From Haematobia irritans (lineage: Eukaryota; Arthropoda; Insecta; Diptera; Muscidae): DNA of 64,000 nucleotides. A program made the position numbers and the translations under genes. The notes under the pieces were generated by a model. That model was given only the letters and a program-made list of their open reading frames with translations. It was not told the origin of the DNA and made no database searches. Shown piece after piece: positions 25,354 through 35,140 of this stretch. Where the stretch lies: positions 265,664,070 to 265,728,069 of the forward strand of contig NC_134397.1 of NCBI RefSeq assembly GCF_050003625.1, in the 5' to 3' direction. The stretch's first letter is position 1, and each line of letters begins with the position of its first letter.

Positions 25354-25690
25354 GGTTAGGTTAGGTGGCAGCCCGATGTATCAGGCTCACTTAGACTATT
25401 CAGTCCATTGTGATACGACATTGGTGAACTTCTCTCTTCTCACTGAGTGCTGCACGATTCCATGTTAAGCTCAATGACAATGGACCTCCTTTTTATATCC
25501 GAGTCCGAACGGCGTTCCACATTCCAGTGAAACCACTTAGAGAAGCTTTGAAACCCTCAGAAATGTCACCAGCATTACTGAGGTGGGATAATCCACCGCT
25601 GAAAAATTTTTTGGTGTTCGATCGTAGCAGGAATCGAAACCACGACCTTGTGTATGCAAGGTGGGCATGCTAACCATCACGGTGGCTCCC
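25354..25690 (-). mobile_element. tRNA-like SINE, copy 4, with perfect 12-bp target duplication
   Basis: Reverse orientation, with tail GGTTAGGTTAGGTGGCAG at the left and head CACGGTGGCTCCC at the right. TACGAATAACTA occurs at 25342-25353 and again at 25691-25702. The minus-strand B-box region is GTCGTGGTTTCGATTCC. The intact target duplication suggests a fairly recent insertion and fixes both ends of the family: GGGAGCCACC at 5' and CCTAACCTAACC at 3'. Confidence 0.92.
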
Positions 25691-25861
25691 TACGAATAAC
25701 TAAATCAAGCTGAACAGTTGTGGCTGTCAGAGATTGAAGCAATCAAAGACCAGTTTGATTTTTGCAACCCTTTCTTTGTGCCAGTTGAAAAAAAAATCAC
25801 ATTTACCTGTGCTAGAATGTTTTTTTGTGGTTCTTAATCATTTCGTTTTGTGTGAAGGTAT

Positions 25862-27110
25862 AAAGGGTGATACGGTCAAAATTTGGTCAAGGGAAAACGC
25901 GTGTAAGTCGGTGAAATCGTTTATTTAAAAAATCAAATTAAATTTCTTTTTCAAGTTCAATTAGTATAAAATTCAGGAAAAATATTCAGTTAGGCTTTCG
26001 CTTTTCCAAATCCGAATTGCCGAGCCTCACGCTTGACACCTGCCATCAGATTTTGTACAGCCACCTTGTCCACCTTCTTCGACGCAGAAAGCTAGTTTGC
26101 CTTGAACTGCTGCTCGTCCTTAGCAGTTTTTTTGGTCTTCTTTAGGCTCCGCTTGACAATAGACCAGTATTTCTCAATTGGGCGGAGCTCTGGCGTGTTG
26201 GTAGGGTTCTTGTCCTTGGTAACCATCTGCACGTTGTTGGCGGCGTATCACTCCATGGCCTTTTTACCGTAATGGCAAGATGCCAAATCCGGCCAAAACA
26301 GTACGGAACAACCGTGTTTCTTCAGGAAAGGCAGCAGACGTTTATTCAAACACTCTTTCACGTAAATTTCTTGGTTGACAGTCCCGGAAGCTATGAAAGT
26401 GTTGCTTTTCATATTTCTTTGCGAACTTTGACAGTTTTATGTGCTTGCAAATATCTGCTAAATAAAACTATCCTTTTGCCGTATAAAACTCCTGTCCCGG
26501 AAGCGGCTTGTAGTCGGCTTTGACGTAGGTTTCGCCGTCCATTACCACGCAGTCAAACTTCGTCAGCATCGTCGTGTACAGCCTCCGGGATCGCGCTTTG
26601 GCCGTCGTATTTTGCGATTTGGAGTCACTACCTTCTTGTAAGTCGATAGTCCGGCTCGCTTTTTGGCTCGATGCACTGTTGTAGACGATACACCCAGTTT
26701 ATTTGCGGCATCTCGGAGAGAGAGGTTAGGGTTTCGCTTGAAACTACCGGCAACTCTCTTTGTCGTCTCAGCGGCTTCCGGTTTTCGATTTCCCCCCGAT
26801 CCAGACTTCCTGGCTGTCGACAAACGTTCCCCAAACACTTTAATTACATTTGTAACGGTTGATTTGGCAACTTTTAGCGATTTTGCCAGCTTTGCGTGCG
26901 AGTAGCTCGGATTTTCGCGATGCGCGAGCAAAATTTTGATACGCTGCTCTTCTTGCTTGGACAGCATTTTGACAACTGAAGAGTGAATTCCAAAATCAAA
27001 ATAGGAGCAACATTCTACACACACACCTTCAAAATGAAGGCTGTTCAGGTTTTTTAAATGCAAATTTGAAAGAAATACGTCAAGTTTATATTGACCAAAT
27101 TTAGTTACAA
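25862..27110 (-). mobile_element. Tc1/mariner-type (DD37E) transposon remnant
   Basis: One end at the left reads AAGGGTGATACGGTCAAAAT, then TTGGTCAAGGG, preceded by TA. The other end is only partly preserved as TTGACCAAATTTAG at 27095-27108. Between them lies a disabled transposase gene (25990-26967). Both the broken gene and the damaged right terminus indicate an immobile copy, unless ends can still be used in trans. Confidence 0.8.
25990..26967 (-). pseudogene. DD37E mariner-family transposase, disabled
   Basis: Cut-and-paste transposase, nuclear. The likely start is the ATG at 26967 (MLSKQEEQRIK). About 130 residues stay in frame and contain two helix-turn-helix-like segments: SHAKLAKSLKVAKSTVTNVI and SLRDAANKLGVSSTTVHRA. 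Near 26590 a frameshift moves the catalytic part to another frame, where CVVMDGETYVKADY holds the first Asp. A stop follows TAKG near 26470 and another frameshift lies near 26400. The second Asp is in FWPDLASCHYG. A TGA replaces a codon at 26248-26250. The Glu is in ELRPIEKYWS, with 37 residues between the second Asp and the Glu, which is the basis for DD37E. A further TAG lies near 26095, and the natural end is TAA at 25990. At least two shifts and three stops rule out a functional protein. Confidence 0.9.
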
Positions 27111-27159
27111 TCTTGTAAAATAAACCTATAATGTCCATCTAACATAGGTGCGTTGTTTT

Positions 27160-28965
27160 TTTTTGTGTACCTTCCATACTATAGCCTATAAAATATAGAA
27201 TAAATTTATTTTGCTAAGGTAGATCGGTAGATCAATTTAAAATATTTTCTTCCACAGCTTATTTCCTATTTCGAAAATATAATTGCAAGAATTGAATATC
27301 TATGTTAAAAATTATTTTAATTTTTAAAGAGGTTTTTATCTACAAAATATATACACTCGTTTTTAATTTAATATCAATATTTTGCTGTTTTTAATATTAT
27401 AGTAGTTTCCTACCGTTTAAAGTATTTAATTTTTAAGAAAATATTTTTTTTATACAATTTTACATTTTCCGAAATATTTTTCTTTGGATATAAGAAAATA
27501 AATATTTTCATTTCAGTCATAAAACCAATTTTAATTAAGAATTATGTAGATACATCATGGAGAAATAATTTCATATCATTATTAAATTTTGATAGTCAAG
27601 CATCCCATACACCCCCATATCGAACGATTGTCACTCATCAATATTCCTACGAAATATAATGGTTAAAATACCCGAAAATCTGAAAACACAAATGAGCCAA
27701 AAACAAAATCCAATCAAATTGATTTAAATACCATCTTGTCATCATTATTTGTAAAATCCTATGCGATGCAAATGGCAAAAGAAATATAAAATTAAACGGA
27801 AAATTATAATGCATTTAAATTGTCAACATTTCTGGAATTCTATAAAATTGTGGGGGTTGCATTTGACAGAAAGGCAGATTGTCAATAGAGAACACAAAAC
27901 TGGAAATTATAATCCCCTCATAATTGGCAGTTGTATTTACCCAATTCCCTCATTCCAAAACCTCTTCGTTGGCGAATACTCGAAAATCACATGGCAATGT
28001 CGTTGTATTTTCTCCTCCTGTCATCGTTAAAATATGTCAAGCATTCTATGAATTTCCAAAAAAAAAATAATGGGGGAGGGCCAAATTGATTCGGAAGCAG
28101 TGCATATTTAGCCAATCATCCCACAGCTAATGGAGGCAGTTGGGTTCCGGCAGAATATATCGTTATTGCCTAGGAACTTTTAGAGTGACAGAGAGGAGAG
28201 AGTAGCTTGGGGATGGGATTTCAATGTTGTCTCAAAGAATTCAACGGAAAACAGACAACTGTTTAAAAAAACCCCTGGAGATGATAGGGGATGGATGGAT
28301 GGAAATACAAACTGACAGGCAGGCAGACAGTCATATAAAAATCAAATATGAAAATATAGCCACTTAAAAATCAAAAAATAAAACAACCAAATTTGTTGAT
28401 AAACATCTTCATAATGTACAGCATCAACATCACCATTAGCCGATTCAAATTCCAGAGAGATTACAAGGAAATCTTTTGCTAACAAGGACTCAAACCAAAA
28501 AGGTAATGTTGGCGAATTACATCCCTCTGTAGGCCATTTACAACATCCATACATAAGTGCTTTATAAATGCTGATAGGGTTCACTCTTTCAACCGACTGA
28601 CTGACTTCCATCCTTAACGACAACAACATATGTGCCAAATCTTTAATTAACCACAACAGGACATCTGGAGTCCTTTTTGCTTTCATTTGCTTTCATGGTT
28701 AGCAGCGATAATTGCTATACTCTGCTCCAATGGAAAAGGTTAACGATCCCTTTTTCCAAAGTGTATTTAATGGCATTATATGCGGGTTGATTTAATATGA
28801 AAGACCACAATTTGCGATTGCTGTAAAATATTTAATTGACTTAAGAATATTTTTCTTAATTGTTTTAATCAGCTTTTAAGGATAACTAGCGAAGATTCAC
28901 AAGTAAACGTGAGGTATTAATTGGGAGTTGTCCTTCCTAGAGGCGATGTCAATACTACAATGAAA
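27160..28965. other. No recognisable gene or repeat
   Basis: About 1.8 kb of apparently single-copy sequence. The longest frame (28342-28686, minus strand, 114 codons) ends in phenylalanine/isoleucine-rich AT-driven sequence and shows no domain or family signature. It is not supported as a gene. GGATGGATGGATGG at 28290 is a short GGAT microsatellite, and GACAGGCAGGCAGACAG follows at about 28314. Confidence 0.45.
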
Positions 28966-29140
28966 AGAAGTAAATAAAGTAGATAGTCGGGCGGGGCCGA
29001 CTATATCATACTCTAAACCACTCTTACTGAATTAGTAACATTGAAATAGGTCTGGGAGATAAACCGCAGTTGCATATTTAAGAAAATTAAAGGGTACATG
29101 TTTATGGGTGTTTTGTCTCGATTTGACTATAGCTCATAGT

Positions 29141-29952
29141 CAGTGTTGCCAGAGAAAATGTTCGGTTTACCCTACAAGGACAAAAAAAAGTTCCCTACCC
29201 ATACATTGCCAAACAATTCTCCCTACAATATTTTTCGATAAATTTAAACAAATTTTACAAAACAAAAATGGTTCTAAGTACTTTATTATCTTAAATCATG
29301 CAAAGACAACGTATATAACCTAGAAAATAAATTTGTATTACCACCACGATTGCCACAGTTGGAAGAATTCTATCAAAAATGGTATTTTTTTTTTGTTTTT
29401 GTTAAATCTCTATAAAAACAAAAATTTTGGAAAAAGTTTCTATAAACAAATTTATTGAGAAATTTTTCTATAGAAATAAAATGTTGATAATAAATTCTAT
29501 AGAAATAAAATTTTGAGAAAAAATTCCATAGAAATAAAATTTTCAGAAAATTTCTTGTAGAAATAATATTTTAAAAAAAAATTCTATAGAACTACAATTT
29601 TGACAAAAATTTTTATAGAAAAAAATTTTGACAAAATTTTGTACAGGAATAAAGTTTTGACAAAAATTTCTATGGAAATATTTGTTTGGTAGATTTGTGG
29701 TAATTTGTTGTAATCTTCAAATTTTGTTAGATTTTTTTTTGGCACGAGTGGTAATTGTTGTTACCACACATTGTTAAAGATCAAGCCTTGCTGGCTTCTA
29801 ATTTCCTCCTCTAGAGCCACCAAAATATAAAAATGATTACAAATTGTGTTGAGTGACAATGTCCCTACATTGTGGCCCTATGTCCCTACAATATCGCTAA
29901 ATATTAGAAAAAATCTACATATAGGGAATTTCCCCTACTTCTAGCAACACTG
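29141..29952. mobile_element. 812-bp element with CAGTGTTGC inverted ends, containing a 29-bp array
   Basis: Left end CAGTGTTGCCAGAGAAAATG, right end CTAGCAACACTG. CAGTG-type ends resemble hAT elements, but the flanks show only a poor match (AGCTCATAGT against GCTGTAGTTG), so superfamily is uncertain. No transposase. Near-identical phrases close to both ends (TTCCCTACCCATAC and ATTTCCCCTACTTC) may be subterminal inverted or direct repeats. Confidence 0.6.
29344..29775 (+). repeat. 29-bp minisatellite array 4, short, TIR-flanked
   Basis: Left edge CCACGATTGCCACAGTTGGA, AGAATTCTATCAAAAATGG, then about ten decayed 29-bp units, then TTTGGTAGATTTGTGG and a right edge GCACGAGTGGTAATTGTTG. This is the shortest array and the one that best shows the whole parent element: TIR, GGTAGA flank, array, GGTAGA flank, TIR. 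Confidence 0.75.
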
Positions 29953-31130
29953 GCTGTAGTTGATATTGCACCTACGTAGTTAGTATGCCACTAATATTGA
30001 GCCCATTATTAAAAAAGAGAAAATCGCTCAATTATTGTGGGTAATAAATCCAAATTTGTAAAAATCGAGCAATATTCTTATGTAAGAGCTAAAAGTACGT
30101 ATAAATACGATCGGCCAATACATCAAAATTTGAAATTTGAGTAACATTGGTTAATAAATAAGAGTACTATGGCCAAATTTGGAAAATCGAACGATGCATA
30201 TATATGGAAGCTATATCTAAATCTGAACCAATTTGCATAATATTTTGCGGGTTTGATTAGTACCACAAAAGTTACCTTGTGCAAAATTTGAGTAGGATCA
30301 GTTAAGAAATGAGGCCTGTATGGTCAAACATAAAGTTATTAGGGGCGAATTTTTCAAAATCGGGCGATACATATATGGGAGCTATATCTACATCTGAACC
30401 GATTTCGATAAAATTTTGCACATATAGTTAGTACTATAGAGGACTGGATCTAGCCAACTTTGAGTAAGATCGCTTAATAAATAAGGGTTCTATGGCCAAA
30501 TTTGGGAAAATCGGGCTATACATATATATGGGAGCTATATCTACATCTGAACAGATTTCGATGATTTTTTGCACATATAGTAAGTGCTATAGAAGATTAC
30601 ATTTGGCCAACTTTGAGTAAGATCGGTGAATAAATAAGGGTTTTGTGGCCAAATTTGGGAAAATCGGGCAATACATATATATGAGAGCTGTATCTAAATC
30701 TGAACCGATTTGGATGAAATTTTGCAGACTTGAAGGGCGATGGAAAATATTACCTTTTGCCAAATTTGGTGAAGATCCGTTTGAAAAAAGCGCAACCTGA
30801 CCCCATTTGTCAAAATCGGGCGATACATATATATGGGAGCTATATCAAAATTTTATTCGATTTCTTCAAAATTCAATAGCGTTCGTCCTTGTGCCCAAAA
30901 AACATCCAGTACCAAATTTCATCAAAATCGGTTAATAATTGCGACCGGAATCCTGTGAACAACAAATACATGGACAGATGGACGGACACCAAGCGCTAGA
31001 TCGGCTCAGGAGGTGATTCTGAGTCGATCGGTATATATTTTATGGGGTCTAAAATCAATATTTCTGTTAAGCACATTTTTTGGCAGATCAAATTTATTAT
31101 ACCCTGACCACTATGTGGTTTAGGGTATAA

Positions 31131-31754
31131 AAAAGCATGTCCGGTTCCAAAGATTTTGTCTTTACTTTAACAATGTTGGTATTGATTCCGAGCCAAAGAA
31201 GCGGAGAATACAAGTAAGAATACTTTTAAGACACAATTCTCTTTTAAATTTGGGTTTTGTGTACTTGCTTCTAGGAAGCAAATTTTAATTTTTCGTTTTT
31301 TTTTTCTTCATATGCTATCAAAGTCCTTTAAAAACAAGTTAACGACACCTTTATTTTCCAAAATCAGACTCGACTTCCAGTAGAAATTATACTGCGTTGC
31401 AGGTAAAAAAACGTCTTTAAAATAAAGTGTTGAAAAACATGTCCTATTTTTGAACGATTTTTAGCTAAAAGACAACAAATTTAAAGACAATTTCATTAAT
31501 TTTAAAGAATTTTTCTAGATTATTAAAGTCAAGTTGACCTTAGCCCAAAAAATGATTCTTTCATGTTATGATACCCACCTTTAAATCAAATCACTTACTT
31601 ATAAGGACAACACGCCTTCGTTGAAAAGTATGTCGACTTTTGGAAAAGGAAAAAACTTTATATTGGAGAAATGCGTTGTCTACGCTAAGAAAAATTTGCA
31701 TTCGTATTTTAAGGACATGAAATCTTTAGCCTCATGACAATATTTTTTTCAGTG
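31131..31754 (-). mobile_element. MITE-A copy 6
   Basis: Begins AAAAGCATGTCCGGTTCC directly at the hairpin end of H3, so its CACTGA end is cut off, and ends TATTTTTTTCAGTG followed by TA. Full interior in reverse order. The same H-hairpin/MITE-A junction occurs at 18350. Confidence 0.85.
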
Positions 31755-31867
31755 TACTCTCTGTCAATTGAAATAATTGGAACATAATATTAGAATTTAA
31801 TACTATTGCTCATGTCAAAAATGATTTGGTTTGGCTCAAAGAGGAATCTTATAATAACAAGTTGCTA

Positions 31868-32303
31868 CACTCAAAAAAAAAGTTTAGTTGGATCCAAAGA
31901 TTTTCACCTTCCCTAAAGGATTTTGGTATTAATTCCGAGCCAAAGATGCGGCTTCTTTGAAATAAAGACATTCTTTAGCGATCTATCTGGCTTTAAATCT
32001 AGGATAAATAAAATAAAAATTAGAATATAGATCTCATTAATCGAAGACTTATTATTTCAGTTTATTTAAGAACGATTTTTTTAATTAAACCTGTGTTTCT
32101 TTACTTTATGAAAATGTTGCCTTAGTTCAAAGTCATGCGGCTTTATCGGATAGACGGAAACTTACAAAATTTGTGTCCTAAATTTTCTGAAAAAAAATTT
32201 TTGAAGCAAATATTATAAACTTTGTTTTAATTAAAATTTCATTATTTAAAGAAATAAAATTTAATATTTTTAAATTGCACATCCAAAAATTTAGGTTGCG
32301 TAA
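31868..32303 (+). mobile_element. MITE-B copy 2, interrupted at right
   Basis: Starts CACTCAAAAAAAAAGTTTAG, followed by GGATCCAAAGATTTTC. The middle has TTACAAAATTTGTGTCC, and the right part AAATTTAGGTTGCGTAATCG corresponds to the far arm of MITE-B. It stops at 32303 where a SINE fragment begins. Confidence 0.75.
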
Positions 32304-32365
32304 TCGTTAGGTTAGGCATAGTGGCAACCCGATATTTCAGGTCCATTTAGACTATTCAGTCCATT
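32304..32365 (-). mobile_element. SINE 3'-end fragment
   Basis: GTTAGGTTAGGCATAGTGGC, then TTTAGACTATTCAGTCCATT, matching the tail side of the tRNA-like SINE. The rest of the SINE is missing, and a different element starts at CATTCACTCATAG. Confidence 0.7.
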
Positions 32366-32740
32366 CACTCATAGAAAAATCATGCACGGCGTGCTCATTT
32401 CAAAACGATTCGTTCATGAAAGTGAATCCACACACATGTGGTGTCAAACTGTGAACAGGCGGTGTCAATCTGACAACGATAAAATGACACCATGCGTTGT
32501 CAAAACAACACCCAGCGTTCATGATCTGAAAACGTTATGGTTACGACTTTATAAGCAAAATTAAAAAAATATTTCCGTTAGCGTGACTCGAACCTGTGTT
32601 TTCTGCACCCATACGCGTTAACAATCGCCTTAGCACATTGCACCACCGAGGGAGTTGCCATAATAACGTCTAACGATTATTTTAAGACTTTTCATGGCCA
32701 AAGAAAAACAATGCCGTTCATGAAATAGTGAATGCCCGTG
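32361..32740. mobile_element. Element with inverted CATTCACT ends and a tRNA-like segment
   Basis: The left edge CCATTCACTCATAG and TCATG are mirrored at 32722-32737 (TTCATGAAATAGTGAATG). The middle holds a GC-richer tRNA-like stretch (32576-32660). Several GTTCATGA and TGTCAA motifs recur. No frame longer than 60 codons. The class is uncertain: foldback element or a SINE variant. Confidence 0.45.
32576..32660 (-). other. tRNA-like sequence (Ser/Leu-type head), not a functional tRNA
   Basis: On the minus strand it reads CTCGGTGGTGCAATGTGCTA, then AGGCGATTGTTAACGCG, and later CAGGTTCGAGTCACGC. The first part resembles an A-box (TGGTGCAATG...GCTAAGGCG) and the last is a good B-box (GGTTCGAGTCA). 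Spacing suggests a long variable arm, as in Ser or Leu tRNAs. The acceptor ends do not pair well enough for a gene. Best read as a Pol III promoter remnant or tRNA-derived head. Confidence 0.5.
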
Positions 32741-32791
32741 GAGGAAATTGTGAACATTCCGTTTTGATTTTTTCACGACTATGGAACGTAA

Positions 32792-34425
32792 TTTTTATAC
32801 CCTCCACCATAGGATGGGGGTATATTAACTTTGTCATTCCGTGTTACATCGACCCCATAAAGTATATATATTGTGGGTCGTGGTGAAATTCTGAGTCGAT
32901 CTGAGCCTGTCCGTCCGTCCGTCCGTCTGTTGAAATCACGGTAACTTCCGAACGAAACAAGCTATCGACTTGAAACTAGGCACAAGTAGTTGTTATTGAT
33001 GTAGGTCGGATAGTATTGCAAATGGGCCATATCAGTGCACTTTTACGTATAGCTCCCATATAAACGGACCCCCAAATTTGGCTTGCGATTGATCTAAGAA
33101 AAGCAGATTTCATCCGATCCGGCTGAAATTTGGTACATGGTGTTAGTACATGGTCTCTAACAACCTTGCAAAAATTGGTCCACATCGGTAAATAATTACA
33201 TATAGCCCCCATATAAACCGATCCCCCGATTTGGCTTGCGAAGCATCTAAGAGAAGCAAATTTCATCTGATCTGGCTGAAATTTGGTACATGGTGTTGGT
33301 ATATGGTTTTTAACAACCATGCAAAAATTGGTCCACATCGGTCCATAATTATATATAGCCCCCATATAAACCGATCCCACGATTTGGCTTACGGAGCCTC
33401 TAAGAGAATTAAATTTCATCCGATCCGGCTGAAATTTGGTATATAATGTTATTACATGGTCTCTAATGACCATGCAAAAATTGGTCCACATCGGTCCATA
33501 ATTATATATAGCCCCCATATAAACCGATCACCAGATTTGACCTCCGGAGCCTCTAAGAGAATTAAATTTCATCCGATCACCAGATTTGACCTCCGGAGCC
33601 TCTTGGAAGACCAAAATTCATTTGATTCAGTTGAAATTTGGTGCATGGTGTTAATGTATGGCCTCAAACATCCATGCAAAAATTGGTCGAAATCGGTCAA
33701 TAATTATATATACCCCCATATAAACCGATCCCCAGATTTGATCTCCGGAGCCCCTTGGAACAGCAAACTTCATCCGGTTCGGTTGAAATTTGGTACGTGG
33801 TGTTAGTATATGGCCTCAAACACCCATGCAAAAAATGGTCGAAATCGGTGAATAATTATATATAGGCCACATACCCGATACCCAGATTTGACCTCCGGAG
33901 CCTCTTGGAAGAGCAAAATTCATCCGATTCAGTTGAAATTTGATACGTGGTGGTAGTATATGATATTTAACAACCATGCCAAAAGTGGTCCATGTCAGAC
34001 CATAATCATATATAGCCCCCATATAAAGCGATCCCGAGATTTGGTTTTGGAGCCTCTTGGAGGAGCAAATTTCATCCGAGTCAGTTGAAATTTGGTACAT
34101 TGTGCTAGTATATGGCCGGTTGTTAACGGCCCTCAGATAAATCGATCCCTAGCCACACAAAAATTGGTCCATATCAAGTTCATAATTCTATATAGCCCCC
34201 ATATAAGCGACCTCCATATTTCAATTCTGGCTCTCTACGTACCGTGCAAAAGTCCATGTCGATTCTTAATTATTTTTAGACTTACCAATACATAACTTTT
34301 TTGTCTAATATATAACACGTATGGACTAACTCACAATTTAGAAAACGATGTTATGAAGTTTTAAGATACCACAACCCAAGTAATTCGATTGTGGATGACA
34401 GTCTTTCGTAGAAGTTTCTACTATT
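32792..34425 (+). mobile_element. Mini-me/Helentron-like element H1, copy 2, 3' end lost
   Basis: 5' hairpin TTTATACCCTCCACCATAGG with ATGGGGGTATATTAAC, TA tract and core TTGTGGGTCGTGGTGAAATT, GTCCGTCCGTCCGTCTG, then seven to eight internal units, several diverged. The 3' flank ACCCAAGTAATTCGATTGTG and GACAGTCTTTCGTAGAAG is present, but the terminal ACCCTCCACCATGG, GGCC palindrome and ACTTGT are missing. A SINE fragment follows. Minus-strand frames of 180 and 94 codons arise from the 51-codon period. Confidence 0.83.
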
Positions 34426-34434
34426 AGTGTTTTT

Positions 34435-34665
34435 ATACCACAGTGGTGAACTTCTCTCTTATCATTGAGTGCTGCCCAATTCTATGTTAATCTCAATGAC
34501 AAGGGACCTCCTTTTTATAGCAGAGTACGAAAGGCGTTCCACATGGCAGTGAAACCACTTAGAAAAGCTTTGAAACACTCAGAAATGTCACCAGCATTAC
34601 TGAGGTGGGATAATTCACCGCCGAAAAACTTTTTGGAGTTTGGTCGAAACTGGGCTTGAACTCAC
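34435..34665 (-). mobile_element. tRNA-like SINE, copy 5, both ends truncated
   Basis: Body only: ACCACAGTGGTGAACTTCTC, then CAAGGGACCTCCTTTTTATA, then CATTACTGAGGTGGGATAAT, then GTCGAAACTGGGCTTGAACT. It lacks the CCTAA tail and the A-box. A short MITE-B right-end piece (CACGTAAATATTTTTTCAGT) follows at 34679. Confidence 0.75.
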
Positions 34666-34889
34666 GTAATCGTAAATATCACGTAAATATTTTTTCAGTG
34701 AACCTAAGTACTTAGTTCCCATACAGGGATCATCCCCTAGCTTTCTTGCACATTTCAAGAAAATAACTCTCAATTTTTATTAAACTATATAACTATATAG
34801 CTTTTCTTAAAGTTTTGAAAATGTCGATCACCGACCAAATATCGAAAAATAAAGTAGCGAATCTTTGTCTGGAACCCACCTTAAACTTA

Positions 34890-35139
34890 CACGCAGAGAA
34901 GGAATATGATCGCCCCAACCATGTTCCAAGAGCAAAATGTTACTTTTTCACGGAAAACATGTAGCAAGTTTGTCGAAACCATGTTCTTTTCGCGGAGATT
35001 ATGTATCTGATTTCGGAAAGCATGTTATGTTTGACGAGAAAAGAATATTTTTGCGACAAAAATGATACATGGTAGCTGTGAAAAAGTAACATGGTGCTCT
35101 TGAAACATGTTTGAGGTGATCATATTCCTTCTCTGGGTG
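34890..35139. mobile_element. MITE-C copy 2, foldback
   Basis: 250 bp flanked by TA. Ends CACGCAGAGAAGGAATATGA and TCATATTCCTTCTCTGGGTG. It is palindromic like the copy at 5964, though interior positions differ, showing that both arms have diverged together only partly. Confidence 0.86.
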
Positions 35140-35140
35140 T

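Larger units (their letters stand above)
28970..31130 (-). mobile_element. Mini-me/Helentron-like element H3, split by a CAGTGTTGC-ended element
   Basis: The left (3') end has GTAAATAAAGTAGATAGTCG and the palindromic GTCGGGCGGGGCCGACTA. The interior is five units with landmarks at 30211, 30382, 30535, 30688 and 30840 (171, 153, 153, 152 bp). Next come GGACAGATGGACGGACACC (GTCY side), the core CGGCTCAGGAGGTGATTCTG, and the right hairpin TATACCCTGACCACTATGTG with GTTTAGGGTATA. The subfamily differs from H1 and H2 in sequence but not in layout. Inserted at 29141-29952 is another element. Confidence 0.82.

Noticed and set aside
26663..26905. Plus-strand frames over the mariner transposase
   Set aside because: Antisense shadows of the transposase relic, without any domain of their own.
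28342..28686. 114-codon minus-strand frame in apparently single-copy DNA
   Set aside because: No recognisable motif, AT-driven hydrophobic end, no supporting splice or promoter context. Kept only as a note.
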